DNA of 64,000 nucleotides from Agarophyton chilense (lineage: Eukaryota > Rhodophyta > Florideophyceae > Gracilariales > Gracilariaceae), in NCBI GenBank assembly GCA_030374765.1, contig JARGXX010000079.1, positions 248,001 to 312,000 on the forward strand. The letters run 5' to 3'. The position numbers were made by a program, and so were the translations under genes. Position 1 is the stretch's first letter; every line of letters starts with the position of its first letter. Shown here one piece after another: positions 21,072-34,800 of the stretch. Below the pieces are notes generated by a model, which saw nothing but the letters and a program-made list of their open reading frames with translations, was not told the DNA's origin and ran no database searches.

Positions 21072-24000
21072 TGCAAGTGTACAGCATGTGCAGCTCACTC
21101 CGAATTGAAAAGTTCATGGCCAAGAACGAGATAAGCTCCATTTCGGAAGGCATCATGGGGATTTCAACCGTCATCGAAGAATTATCACCTCAGTGTACTT
21201 GGCATTTCAAAACCGAAGCGGACAAAATCGGCTCCTTAAAGAAGGCTCTACTTGATCATTAGTTGTCAAAATTGCCCATCAGAAACATTGTGACGTCGAA
21301 GTATATCTTTAATGCTTCATTACCGCCCTTCGTGAAAACCTTGAGCTAGAACAAGAGCTTGCAGGAGCTAGCAGGTCTTCTTCTTTTCACGGTGTAGAAC
21401 AGAACACTCTCTTTCAGAGGTACGGAAGAGGCCCGAGGTATGTCCGCAAGCGTGAACTGCAGAAAGATGTTCGGCCACCGAGAAACAATATGGTGCTTTC
21501 CGCGTTCGCACCTCTTCGAACATTTGAAGAAAGCAGTGGCAGAAATGAGTGCCACAAGTGTCGTACTGTTTGGCAGCCTGGACATCGTTGCAGACCTGGA
21601 TCTGTCTTTGATCGCGTTCGCCAACGTTTTCTAAATGGTGATTATGCTATACACATCGTTTCAGAGCTCGTTCTTGGGATGAAGAAAAAAACTTTAAACG
21701 CTGAAATTTTCTCTGGTCTACTCGAAGAGAATTATTCCGAGCGTAATTTCGAGGAAGTTCACCTGTTTGACGAACTAACCATTAAAACGCCAGACGAGGA
21801 TGCTGGAGATCTTGAAGCAGCTGAGAAGGAATGATGAACAAACTACCTCATGGGTACTTTAAGCAGTTCTGTGGCTCCCTCTAACGATTCTTTGCTTCAG
21901 ATGTTTCAGCGAGGCGGCCAGGGAACGGGCCTCGTCTTTGTCCCCCAGCTCGATGTATTGCTTCTCATCGAACAACCCATCCGAGGGGTCGCTAGCGATA
22001 TCCATCGAATGGATGTATGTGTTGCATCTATTGTTCTAAATCACCGCCATTCTCGATTACATGGATTTTGTTTGAACGTTGGTGCCCAAAAATCCGTTGT
22101 TGGTATCAAGGAATTAAGAAGAATGCATCATGAACGAAAGGTTCCCATGCCCATTCTTTCAAAAGGAAAATCGAGATCAAGGTTCTGTTTCGCCGAAACC
22201 AGCTTCGATTCTATAGGGCAAGTCGTCATACCTCTAGCAACACCTCCTAATTCTCATCCTGTACTGATCAAAATTGATGTTGTTCAAGCCGAGTCACCCG
22301 CTCTCTTTGGTATGGACGTTCTGAACAAAGAATCAATGATAGCGGATACAGTTTCAAATCGGTTAACAAAATGGTTACGCACCCGCCATGTTGATGAATC
22401 CGAGCATTATATTGATGAACGGTGTAATACTCTGCACAGAGCCAGAAGTGGACATGTGTTAGTTGATGCGGTTCTTCAGAACCGTACTTTCTTTACTAAG
22501 TCCCAAATCATGAAGCTACACAAACGATTCTTTAACCCCTGTGCTGAGAAACTGTTCAGCCTTATGAAAAGGGTCCGTCCGGAAGAAGCTACACAAGATT
22601 ATTTTTCAATTCTCAAGGAACTGAGAAAGATATGCGATCCCTTTAAAAGGATTCAGAATGCTCCAACTCGCTTCATAATTGCATTTGGGGCCGAGAACAT
22701 TCGCTTCATTGAGAAAGTCCTTCTAGATATAATATGCTTTGGTGGAAAACCTGTCCTACACACAGTGGACGAAGGAACTCATTTCTCTGCTGCATGCTTT
22801 CTTCCTGATACAACCACGAAAACCATCTGGCGGTAGATACTCTTGTGTTGGGCAGCTATATACACTGGACTGCCGAACCGGATGTTAGTCGACCAGGGAA
22901 CAGCTTCTGGTCATCTTTTTATCAACACCGCAGCGCCAGCTAATGTCTCTACAGAACTGAAATAGAAGCACACTCAAGTATTGGTATTGGTGAAAGATAC
23001 CACCAGCCCTTGCGCCAGACATACAGAAAAAATTTTGCTCAAATCTCTTCTACGGACCCCGAAATTTCTCTTTCTGTTGCACTCAAAGAAATGAATGACA
23101 CTTTACGACCTGAGGGACTTGTTTCTATTGCACTAGTTTCTGGGGAGTACCAAAAACTTTGCACTCGGTCTGAGGTAGCAGACAAACGAGCAACATTGGA
23201 AAGTAGAGCAAAGTTGGCTAAGTCGGAAATAGAATAAATGGGAAACATTGTGGCCACGCTCCGTATTGATCGGGCACTGAAGCACAGAACATCTTTTGCC
23301 GTCAACCGAACTTATAAAACTGGAGGCAAGGTTTTGGTTTGGCAAGAAAGAATCGTAGAAAGTCGCATTTTAGAATGGATTGGAACAGGTTTACAGATAG
23401 CAATGTCGATCAGACTAAGCGACTTGTGTTTGTCCAAGACGTTCAAGCTGGGGCAACAAAGCCATTTTCACTGGCACAGTCAAGAGGTACTATGAGCCTG
23501 AAATCTTGGCGCACTCGTTCTTTACAGAAATTCGACAAAGTCTAAGTTTCTTCGCTTCCCCAGATGATCCCGAAGTCTACCAAATGGAGATTCTAGACAG
23601 AAATGACCCAAAGGCAATGTCACAAGAGATGATTTCTGCAAAGCAGAAAGAGATCGAGAACCTCTTCGACAGGTGAACTTTCAGGGTCATACTGAGAGAG
23701 GATATACCGTCAAATTCAAACGTTCTATCTGGTAGATTTGTACTTGCCATTAAGTATTCTGAAGACGTAAAGGTCAATTACAAAGCTAGACATGTCATCG
23801 GTGGTCATCCCGATCGCATGAGGAACATGATGGTGCATTCAACAACTACCCTGCAACCATCTTCGATCAGAGTTGTCCTAGATATAGCATCCATGTATGG
23901 GTTCTATGTCTGGACCTCTGATATTAGTCAAGAGTACCTTCAATCGTCAAAACCTATTCTACGAGAAGTATTTATCAAGAATGCCGTGCCTGAGTTTCAA

Positions 24001-24960
24001 CTTGACTATTCTGAATCTCTCCAACTTCTGAAACCTCTTTATGGTCTGAGTGAATCTGGAGATCTTTGGAACAAAACTATGGACGAACACCATACTAAAG
24101 ATCTTGGAATGATACCAACTCGATCGAAACAGGCTCTTTACGTCCTCATGAAAAACAGTATTCTGAAGGGAATATCAGGTGGTTATGTAGATGATCTTCT
24201 GCGATGCGGTGACTTTTTCTTCAAGGAACACTAAAAAAGAGCAAAGAGCAAGTTTGAATTGACGGACGAGATGCACTTACCCTGCATCTTCACTGGATTT
24301 TCGCTCACAAGGGAAAGTGATGGAACAATAATACAGGATCATCATGTCTATTTTAAGAAGCTCGAAGAAGTTTCCCGTAATGTATCGTTCTCTGGGTTCC
24401 GGTCAATGCGCATGAACCTCGCTTGGCTTTCCAACCTCAGGCCAGATTGCCAGTTCGAAATGTCACAACTTGCTCCGGTCACAGACGAATTATTCCAGAA
24501 GAAGAAAGTGAAGATTATCGATCAACTGAATCCAGCTATTTGGTATGCCAAACCAAACCCGATCTCTCTTCGTATTTTTCCTCTCCAGCTGGACTCTATA
24601 CCAGTTGTTGGCTTTTCAGATTCGTCTTTCGCCAATAACCGTGACTTGTCTTCGCAGCTTGGCCATATCTGTTTTTTATGTAACGGTAATGGGAAGTTAG
24701 CCCCCATCCCTTTCAAGTCCTACGAGTCCAAAAGAGTTACCCGGTCAGCTTTAGCGGGTGAAGACATTGCCTTTAGCGACCTCTTCGATGTTGCAACGAT
24801 ATTAGCCGATGAACTCAGTCGAATTGTCGTAAAAGCGGTCCCAATTTACTTGTTCACCGACAGCAAATCGCTTTTTGATGTTATATCCAAAGAATCATGC
24901 ACGTCGGAAAAGAGAACGATACTTGAAATCGCTGCTGCCCGAGAAAGATAGGCGACGACA
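21072..24960 (+). mobile_element. Fossil Ty1/copia-type retrotransposon body
   Basis: Plus-strand remains in Ty1/copia order: gag C-terminal part with a Cys/His knuckle (about 21.07-21.65 kb), protease-like segment (about 22.0-22.4 kb), integrase core (HTVDEGTHFSAACF at about 22.77 kb and LVDQGT at about 22.88 kb), reverse transcriptase (TSDISQEYLQ, LKPLYGLSESGDLW, GYVDDLL; about 23.8-24.2 kb), and RNase H (VGFSDSSFANN, LFTDSKSLFD; about 24.6-24.95 kb). Integrase before RT separates it from gypsy. No LTRs are seen. It stops abruptly where element 3 begins (about 24,960), and element 1 lies directly on its left, perhaps inserted in its gag. Very broken (a dozen or so interruptions) and probably older than elements 1 and 2. 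Confidence 0.85.
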
Positions 24961-24989
24961 ATGACCAAAGGTCTTGGTTCTCCTGGTAT

Positions 24990-26070
24990 TTATTCTTTGT
25001 TGAGTTCGGCGTGATGTCCTTTATGGCCCTCTTAAATACTGCGAAGTACGGAGTCCGTGGTGTTGTCCGTTCGGATGATTGGAGGAAATGGCACAACGAT
25101 AACATATCCTGTCCTATAGGACGTCTAATCCCACTTCCTGATATCATGATCCGTTTCTTAAGGAATATGCACATCCACAATATTGTCAGTGAGATCCCGT
25201 TCGCCGTCGAGGAGGCTGAGGCATTTTTGAATCATTTTCCTACAGGTGGAATTAAGTTACACTCCCGGGTTCTTTTGGTATGACCGCGATACCGACTCGT
25301 TCATACCGACTCCACTAAATCTGCAGGATCGGGATGACACTCCTGCCTATCCTGACAAGCCTTTGAGGAATGAACCATCCGAAATTCCCAGGCGTCATGT
25401 GCCTGACTATTACCCAAAGGCCATTGGTTTTGATCCCCTGTGCTTCGAGCCTGATTTAGAAACCACGCCAATGGTTCCTGCTAGTATAACGGATGGATAA
25501 TACTTCATTGATGATTCCTTCATCTCATCCGCGGAGGGCGTTAGTCCTCCGGTCGAGTCCACTGTTGTGTTGCCGACCGCTTCCCCTCCTACACCTCCTC
25601 CAGGCACTGCTCTTCAGGATAAACTCTCAAATGAGCTGCACGTCGCCCAAGTGGACATCCCTCCCGGCGAGGCAGTGTCAAAACCGAAAGTCCTGTAGGT
25701 GATGCGATGGCTCAGACGTTCACTGTAGGCGTCGACATCACTCTGTCCTCTCCATTGCCGCATTTTCCCGCTTCGGTCACGGCTGCAGCCGCGGACCTCC
25801 GTCATGTCTGCCGTATTATTGGCACTACTGCATCGATGGACATTGCGAGAGTCCTGAGTGAAGCTTGCTCTTGGGCGCATCGCTCGGCGCGTTACGCCTC
25901 GATTGTCGAACAGGGTCAAGATCTGAAGACCGCTATGGTCAATCTCATACGTCAGAATGCACAAGTGATGTTCCAGAGAGTTACTGGCGACTTGAATGCC
26001 TGGTATGGTCTAAAATTGAGCTACCGGGAGGCTTCAGAGGGTGACAATAGTTCCTCAGGTTAATCTCCGC
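24990..26070 (+). pseudogene. Element 3 antisense reading frame (fossil)
   Basis: Opposite to element 3 gag-pol, beyond its chromodomain, plus-strand frames read as protein: an N-terminal helical part (SFMALLNTAKYGVRGVV, WRKWHNDN), a segment with PGFFWYDRDTDSFIP, and a C-terminal helical part at 25.7-26.06 kb (HRSARYASIVEQGQDLKTA). The WYD segment matches GDFVWYDPWTRQLI of the element 2 antisense frame, in the same relative place. This is the best evidence that the antisense frames are related genes. Broken. Confidence 0.5.
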
Positions 26071-26499
26071 CGAAGAAGCGTACTTGGCTCGCTGGTGTTG
26101 GTTCCATTAGTACAGTTGGCTCCTCGAGTGATCCTATCCCCGACTTTGCTTCTACAGGTTCCAATGAGCACGACGAAGTAACTTTTGCGCCGCTTCAGTG
26201 AGTCCTGTCAGTGTTCGGAGCGCTTTCGCGAACCCTTACGACATGGCGAGGGCTGTGAAACTTCAGCTAGCTAGTCTAATAAAGAAATGTTTGTGATTTA
26301 CCAAAGTCGATCCTGTATTTCTGAAACATGCGTATTTCTGGACGCGATCCGAACCTAGAGAGCTTCTTTAGGTCTTCCTCAGGTTTCGCCTGAGGACTGA
26401 CATTTTTCCATGATCCGGGAGCTAAAGCGAACCGTCGTGTCGGGAGGCTTATTAAGAGGCTTTTTGGGAGGCGTTTTGGTATTATTCAGGCCAATGGTT

Positions 26500-28786
26500 G
26501 CCCCCTCCTGAAGACTGCGCTCTGTGCTCCCGATTTTGTGCCAATGGTGGGCGATAAAATTAGCCGCAATGGTTTGAGGCTTTTGCAAATTGTTTTCCTC
26601 TAGAGAATATCCAAACCGAAGGACACGATAGCGCAATATCCTATCTTCTCTCCGACCGGCGGAGATGATTCGTTTAATAACATATTCCTGTTGGTGTTTC
26701 TCCTCCGTAAGGGGATTGTGGTTCAGAGGAGCGAATCCATCGAAGGCGGTTGGAAGAGATATTTCATCGTCATTGGCATTGACTAATGGGTCCATGGGGA
26801 CAGCCGGGTCCGCGGATATTGCCTTAGGATCTGTGGAGACCTGAGCCTTGACCTGAGGTCAGGGTGATTCCGTTGGGCGAAGGGGCTGGGACTTTGGCGG
26901 TCCGGAGGAACTGGGAGCTCGTGTCACCCTAGCAATAGACACGGTGTCCTGTGAGCCGTCAATTATTATCGTCATTGTTTGTTGACTGGATTTAAGGACT
27001 TTATATGGTCCCGTAGAGCGGGGTAGTAGTTTCTGCGTGGTATCGTCGAGTTCATCAATTTCCTTCGATGGCCGGTCCAGGCTAACCAATTCTCCTTACC
27101 CAAAGGTAGGTGTGTTCCAGACGGATTTGGCGGAATTGACCTTGTAGCGCTGTTAGCCTTTGGTCAGTACAGCTCTAGCGGATTGGATAATGCGGTCGAT
27201 GCGTCGGTGCGAGTAGCGCTTCGCCTGGGTATGAAAAATTCCTTCGGTTATGTCCTGGGGTATAATGGACTCTTGAAGCTCAACAGCTATTGGAGGCAGC
27301 GCTCTCGTCAGCGTTAAGTCGAAAGGCGTTGTCCGCGTGGAATTTGCACCTGCGTGTTGTAGGCATAAACGAGTGGCTCAACGTAGTTCTCCCAGTCCAA
27401 TTGGTGCTCCGAAACGTAGTGCGCCAATCGGTCCAGAAGTGTGCGGTTAAAGCGTTCGGCTTGGCCATTTGTTTGCAGGTAATACGCCGTGGTGGTCACA
27501 TGTTTGATACCTAAGGTAGCACAAACGTGCGAAAAGAATTTGGATACCCACTGGCTGCCATTATGAGTAAGGAGGTAGAGGGGCATGCCATATGGATATA
27601 TCGAGTGGGAAAAGAATGACGTTGCGACATTCGTAGCTGTTGCCTTTTCTAGAGATAGAGCTCGGGTAAGTTTGGTAAATCTATCTGTTATTACCAAGAC
27701 AAACCGTATCCCATGGAATGACTTGGAGAAAAGTCCAATTATATCGATTGCCACGAATTCTATCGGGCTTGCGGCGGGAAAAAGTTTCAATTTAGCCTGA
27801 TGGTTGGCGAGAGACCAAGGGATTTGTGCGCACGAAGCGCAGTTCGGTGCGGTTTTCCATAAATCCTGCGCCATTAGTGGCCAGTACAAGGACTTCTTTA
27901 AGGGTCTGGTACATTCGTCGGCCTCCAGGGTGACCACCCAAGCGAGGAAAGTGGGCGAGGTACAGAAATCGGGTCCTCAGTGACCTTGGTACCCCCGGTT
28001 GGAGTGCACCATCCAGTGGTGAGCGGCGACATAGTAGTCCGAATCGGTCGTATACGAATAGGTGTCCAGGGGTTCCTACCAGTTGGCCCTTTTACTTGCA
28101 GTAATCGTCTTCGACCTGCGCCTGTAGGAGATTCTCCATAGATAAAAGGAGGAGCTCTTTTTCCTCTGGGGTTATTACATTATCCTGAGGTGGTGTCGAG
28201 TTTGGTGGTACTGTCTCCCAGTCCAATAAGTAGACTTCATTCTCCTTTACCTCAGGATCATCCACTTTAACCGTACCCGTCAGGTAATCTGTTTCCATAT
28301 TATCTTGAGGTCCATCATCTGTGAAGGGAGTAGGAATGAGGTCGTCCAATGGCGTGTCATCAGTTCCGTCGGTAATGATTCGCGAGAAGGCATCTGCTGC
28401 CTGGTGCTTGATGCCTGGCCTATTGGTTATATCATATTCAAAATCTGACAGCCTAAGGCGCCAACGAGCGAGACGACTTGATGCATCCTTCATATTGAGT
28501 AACCAGCGGAGTGAATCGTGGTCTGTCCTAATGGTGAACCTAGTCTCTCAAGGTATGGTCGGAGTGTTGATACAGACCATAATATGGCGTGACATTCCTT
28601 TTCGGTAGTACTGTAGTTTCGCTCCGCGCTGGTGAGCGTTCGGCTCCAGTATCCAATAGGTAAATAATCCTTTTGTGAATCTTGTCCCGGTAACAGTGCA
28701 CATCCCACTCGGACATCAGGGTCGTCTGTGTCCAGGGCAAAGGTCCTATTGGGTTTTGGTAACGCCAGTATGAGTGGGTTCAGCAA
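26500..28786 (-). pseudogene. Element 3 distal pol: RNase H, integrase, chromodomain (fossil)
   Basis: RNase H with ALDTDDPDVRVGCALL and the RPYL / H-S-L-R-W-L-type region, integrase with FVAIDIIGLFSK, VITDRFTKLTRAL and HNGSQW, a QTNGQAERFNR-type catalytic Glu region, and a chromodomain (EYVIKRIISAG, YRVLRFGYSLEEN). All read on the minus strand, left of the element 2 insertion. Confidence 0.8.
28782..28786 (+). repeat. Left target-site duplication of element 2 (AGCAA)
   Basis: AGCAA directly precedes the TGTAG start of the left LTR and recurs directly after the CTACA end of the right LTR (39454-39458). Confidence 0.95.
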
Positions 28787-29453
28787 TGTAGTTTTCTACT
28801 ATGTCGGGGAATCCGATAGGATGATTTTTCGCGAAGTCGCGGTTGGAACTCATAAGTGAGTGATGTCATCAAACTTGTGATATGAAACGGCACAACGCGT
28901 AGGATGCTGGGAGGCAGGGTACATTAGTGGAACACGTGGTATCACGAGTGGACTGGCTTGCAACGGCGCATGTAGTGGCGATCCACGTGGCTGGTTTTAC
29001 TACCCTTTGTAGCTAGACGTCCATTAGGGACCATACCCATACAGTGGTTTGGCTAAGTGGCTGACCATTGGGTATTATTTATATATTTATTTGGGCACTC
29101 ACCCTGGCACACAGTATACAGTGTACCAGAGGTGAGCGCCAACTCCAAGTAAAGGAGACAGCATGGGCATCCTGACTACTCTGTTCCTCGCTTAGGATTC
29201 CTTAACCGGAGATCCGGACGAGCTAAAATAGATAGTCAGCTCCCAACCACTTCACGAGTCGTCTCGTACCTACGTCCCATCAACGTTTTACAGTTGCACT
29301 GTTCACCCTCGCTGGCGAGTAGAGGCCTTACACCCCACTTCCAGTTCGCTGGTGTTGAAGCTCTACCACCCCTTTTCCTTCGCCTCAAGCGACCCATCGG
29401 CAGTCCGAACGCTGTCGCAGGTGTCTGCTCTCTCCGTTAGAGCGGACACTACA
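28787..29453 (+). repeat. Element 2 5' LTR (667 bp)
   Basis: Starts TGTAGTTTTCTACTATG and ends GAGCGGACACTACA. A TATA-rich stretch (ATTATTTATATATTTATTT, about 29,073-29,091) is a likely core promoter. Matches 38787-39453 with no length change. Confidence 0.97.
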
Positions 29454-29455
29454 AG

Positions 29456-29474
29456 TGGTCTCCCGACTTCGAAC
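29456..29474 (+). promoter_or_regulatory. Element 2 primer-binding site
   Basis: TGGTCTCCCGACTTCGAA begins two bases after the LTR. The TGG start and the spacing fit a tRNA-primed site. Element 3 has TGGTATCCCGACTTAGAA at its equivalent place. Confidence 0.6.
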
Positions 29475-29599
29475 CACTGTGGTCAGCTGCACTGAACAAT
29501 TAGTTCCTGGAACGTGGAATCGATATCAATACTTGGAAGAAGTGGAATCACTACAGTTATTGTTTATCAAACCACCTCCGGCAATTGCGGAATTCATCG

Positions 29600-31820
29600 T
29601 GGTTGAACATGTGGTCGACAAGTCGGAGACACCATTTAGTTCGCACCTGGACTCAGGTTTGGTCTAGGATGCCGAAAAACCGAAGCCAGTCGAGTACTGG
29701 TCGCCCCGGTCCTGCGGAACCACCCCCGAAGCCGAGGCTGGCCTCATCTATTGAAGCCGAAGAGTGGCTGTATCATCAAGCGATGTCGCGCTCACGCTCG
29801 GTGAATGATGAACGAGATCTCTCGGATGTACCGGCCCCTGTGGCAGCGGCAGTCTCGCCCACCACAGAAGCTGTAGTTGACCCTGAGTTCGTCGGATCTC
29901 AAGAAGAGGATGATTTGCGCAGGGAAGGGCGTCGTCTCAAGTCTGAGTCAAGCGCTTCGCGTGTGCGCATGGTTGCGTTGGAATCGCAGATCGCTGCTCT
30001 TTTCGCTGATGTCGAACAATTACGCAGTGCGCATCAAGCACTCGTTCGTCAAGACGATGGGAAGCAGGTCTCTGCATCAGTGGAAAAATTACGTGAGGAT
30101 TTGAACCATCTACTGGAGAGATACGGGAATTCGCCCGATGCGCTACCCGGCTTAACCGTGGATGTAGAGGAAGTCCTCATTCGAGTTAACCCTCGTTTAG
30201 AACGCCTGGAGGCGGCAGTTCATGCGCAGACTGCTGCTAAACCAGTCGTGCTGGAAGAGGAAGGAGCTCTTTTGAAGGAAGCTCGTTCGAAGAAGTCGGA
30301 GTCACGACGTAAGAAGCGGAAGTCCGCACGTGATTCGAGTCATGAACCGTCAAGTACGGAAGGTTTCAGTTACAGTAATGATGATTCTGATGATTCAGAT
30401 ACGTCAGATGACGACGACAGTGATGATGGTCATCGAAGGTCCTGATCTCGGAAGAATAACACGTCTTCGTGGTTAATGAGAAAAAAGGCTCACCTCACAG
30501 AGGATTGAAGGTGCTCCCGTGCACGAATCCGCTTTATCGGAAGGTCCTGAATTACAGGTACTACCATCTGAAGGTGAAGATCAAGAAGCGTTCAGGACGC
30601 GAAACCGGGAAGGTGAAGGATCACATCAAACGATTGAAGATCGGCCTTAATGATTTAACATTTGATGGGAAGACCCCCAATCTCGTTATCGAGTTTCTCA
30701 CTCGATTCGTTGCCGAAGCAGACACTCCAGAGATGAGTGAACCACAGGCATTTGTGTCTCTACCACACTTCTTGAAGGGTTTTGCTTTAGAGCATTATCG
30801 TTCCGTATGCGGATCATTGCCAGCCGATGAAGGCGGCGTTACCTCATGGCCAGAGGCTGTGCAGCATTTGCTGTGCAGTTACGCGACTTCAAACGCGATA
30901 CGTCAGGCGATCCTGGACCTAAGGGATGTGACCCAAAAGCCTGAGGAGGGCGAAGCTGAGTACAGCTGAAGTCTTACCAAAGCTTCAGTCCGCTGTGGAA
31001 ACGTCCACTCGACGGAGGACAAGATTACCTTGTACATCGACGGGCTGGACCCGAGCATCAAGTCGTTGGTAGCTCGATATCGAGAGAAGCATGGAAGAGT
31101 CTCCTTCTTGGAGTTAGTTTAGTTTGCCAAAGCTGAAGGAGACGCGGTCAGAGCGCGTGGTAGCCCCTGTCGTTCAGTGGTTTTTGGAACCTCAATGGGT
31201 AAGGAGAAGATCTCCGCCAGAGTTAATCAGCGCAGCGAACTGCTACATCTGGAATCTCCGGTGCACTCACGAGATTCGTCGTTGGCACCCAAAGGGAGTG
31301 ACTTGCATGAGGAGGCGGTCCATTTAATGGAATATACGGACTCTTCTGTACCTACAGTGGATCTCCCACACTCGGAGTCTCAGGACGAGGAAGCCCTAAG
31401 GGCTATGAAGGGCCGTCGCCCTATGTACCGTCCCTACACGATGCTTCCAAAAGGAGGTTTTAAGAAAGAGAAACCCGGATGGGTGGATACTCGCACGGCA
31501 TACCGTTCTCAACCTATGTTGACCAACCGTCGTGACGGTTTTACATGTTATTCATTTTATGTCAAACACCATTTGAGTGCAGAATGCACGCTTCCTGCAA
31601 AGGATCTGACTCGTATCATGACGAATTATGAAGCACTGTCAGAAGAGGAAAGGAGCAGCGTACCAGCGGGCATGTATTGGAAAGCCAAAAGTTGGTCTTC
31701 TCAGACACCAATGCGCCGGACGGACAAGCCGGGTGCTCAGAATGCTGAAGTGTTACAACCCGGAACCCCGGTAGGAAGAGGCGCCTTTCAGGCGAATCAG
31801 CCGGTGCAACCGGAAAAGTA
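29600..31820 (+). pseudogene. Element 2 gag region (fossil)
   Basis: An N-terminal part with a coiled coil and a very acidic Ser/Asp tail (DDSDDSDTSDDDDSDDG, about 30.38-30.43 kb), a gag core (LTFDGKTPNLVIEFLTRFVAE, then HLLCSYATSNAI; about 30.6-30.95 kb), and a Cys/His stretch (CYSFYVKHHLSAEC, about 31.55 kb). It is a relative of the gags of elements 1 and 3 but more divergent. Interrupted. Confidence 0.75.
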
Positions 31821-31839
31821 AGTGAGGGAGTCTCTAGGG

Positions 31840-34800
31840 TGCCGGCACTAGTCGATCCCATAGTGCTGACCAGGGAGAGCTCGCCTCCCTGGTCCCGCGC
31901 TTGGAAGCCCAAGATTCTCTTGGGGCCTCCCAAATTTCCGCCGTACGGAATCAATCTGCCGGAAGGAAAGCGAGTACAGTTTGCCCGTGAGTTACACCGT
32001 CCTTGGGGACGTTATACTGGTCCGTCAAAACGGGAAAGTTTCCTCATGGTAGTGTCTAAAAGAAACTATAAGGTCTATGCAGACATCGGCTCTGACAGGA
32101 ATCTGTTATCTCTTCGATTGACTATCCTGCACACAGGTGCTGGTCCGAACTTTATATGGGAATCGGAGCTCGCTCCTGCTGACTTAGAACGTATTCGATA
32201 CGGTCCTTTACCGGACATCCGGGATGCCAACAAAAATGCTGTGAAGACACTGGGAACAGTTCGACTCGTGGTGCGTTTGGAACGCTTTGTAGTCCTAGTC
32301 TACTTCATCGTCTGTAGGACGTTAGCTTGCATCAGTGGTACTGGGATATGATTATTGCGACAAGTTTGTAGAAGCCATTCGCCCGCGAAGAAAACTAGTC
32401 GAACTAGATGATGGATCAATGGTACCAATTGTTCGCAAGCCAATGCGTCGTTGCTCTGAAGCACCTCCACTTCCACCATCTATGGAATACGGGAAATCCC
32501 GAGGACTTGTCTCGCCGAGGATTCGAGTAGCGAAGAGTGCCATGCTGAAGGCGCAAACCCAAACTTGGGTTCAAGTAAGAACAGAACGACACGGACTCGT
32601 AGTAATTCAACCAAATACTCGGATGTACGAATCCCGTGGGTTTTTATTCGCTAACGGCACTGTTCAGGTTGATCCTGGTAGCCCCTTTTGGATACTAGTG
32701 AGTAACTTCACCGATAACGATTATCAGATACCGAAGAATCAGTTTGTTGCAACAGCTTTGCCTCATCCCACAGTGGTGGTCCCTACTCATATTTCTACTG
32801 CAGAAGTTTTGGGATTAACCCATGTCAGTGACACAGACGAAGAACTGCAAACTCCGTTTGGAGATCAATTGCAAACGGCAGAGGATCCAGAGAGCCTGGT
32901 CGATGAGCTAGACTTAGCACATGTGTCGGACCACTACAGAACGAAGATCAGGTCTATGCTGAAGAAGTATACATCCATGTGGAGTGGAAAACTAGAAGAG
33001 ATCTCCGCTACGGAACACCACATTGATTTGGTCCCAGAGTCACGACCCATCTCCTAACCACCCTACAGAGCGGGACCGCGAACTCGCCAAATGGAGGAGA
33101 AGAATGTCAGCAAAATGCTGGAAGAAGGATTAATCGAAGCAGCTCAATCTGCTTGGGCCTCACCAGTGGTGCTGGTTCCAAAACCTGATGGTTCTTTACG
33201 ATTCTGTATCGATTATCGAAAACTGAACGCAGTTACAGTTCGAGGTACATACCCGTTGCCTCGAATGGACGAATGTATTGACAGCTTGGGAGAAGCGAAA
33301 TTGTTCACCACGTTGGACGCCAACACTGGCTATTGGCAGGTGCCTGTAGCGGAAGAAGACCAAGATAAAACCACGATTGCGTGTCACGCCGGTCTCTACC
33401 GTTTCAAAAGGATGCGCTTTGGCTTAACGAATGCACCGGCTACTTTCCAGCGTACTCTGGACATCTTGCTCTCGAGATACAAGTGGAAGACTTGTTTAGT
33501 CTATTTAGACGATGTGATCATCTTTTCCCAGGATGTGGAAAGCCATTTACGGCATGTAGAGGAGATCCTCAAAGCACTACAGAGCGCAGGTATCACCTTG
33601 AAGTTCAAGAAAGGCGAATGGTTGGCTGGCAACGTCCGGTACTTAGGACATGTGATCAAACCGGGACACCTTGCAATTCAAGAGGCACAAACAGCGGCTC
33701 TCCGCGAAGTACAACCTCCGTCCACAAAAAAGCAATTGCGTTCTTTCCTTGGCTTTTGCAACGTCTACCGACGATTCGTGCCGCAATACTCGCATATAGC
33801 GGCACCGCTCAACGCAAAGCTGCGTAAAGGACCACCAGCACAGCTGGAACAATTCAGAAAAGCTGAAGTGGAAGCGTTCGACACGCTGAAGACAAAGATT
33901 ATTACAGCCCCAGTCTTGGCGCTGCCCATCCCTAACCTGCCATACTCAGTGGATACCGACTCTAGCGAGTACCAAGTAGGGTGTGCCCTTTTTCAAACAC
34001 ACCCTGATGGTGAACGCAAACCCATTGGTTACTGGTCAAGATCGCTGAACGCAGCTGAGAAGAAGTATTCAGTTTCAGAAAAGTAATGCCTTGCAGTCGT
34101 TTGGGCTCTAACCACATTGCGACCGTATCTCCAAGGAGAACGTCTTACCGTCAACACGGATCATTCGTCTCTACGATGGTTACTGTCCATTACAGACCCG
34201 TCTGTTTGTCTCACAGGATGGCGCTTATGCCTTTCTGAATTCGATTTCGAAGTGAAACATAAGAAAGGATTGGCCAATGTCCAAGCTGATGTGCTATCGC
34301 GACTCAAAACACTGGGCGAAACCCAAGGCGAAATCGATGAAGAGATACCTTGCTTCTACATGGAGACCCATTCACCATCTTTTGAAGAAGAGGAACAAGA
34401 GACCCTTGATGATTATTCGGATGCAGACCCGTTCCTTGCATTAGCAGACACTGACCCTTTAGTTCAACTAAAGCGAATCTCGTGCCCTGAGCTCCTCAAT
34501 GAGCAACACGCCAGTACGTTTTGTGCGTCGATACGCTCTTGTCTTAACGGGGGGGAGGAGCTCCCCTTTTCACTCGATTCACGAGGAATACTGTTAAGAC
34601 ATTTCGAAAAGCATGATCAAATCGTGATTCCACACGTCTTGAAGAGTCGAGTACTCCATCTGGCACACTAAAGCAGGCTGTCTGGTCATCCCGGAGGAGC
34701 GAAGTTGTTCATGACGCTAACAAGAGATTTTTACTGGCCTACTTTGGCAATGGACTGCCATGCTACAGTGAGGTTGTGTACAACATGTGCGAAGAATCGC

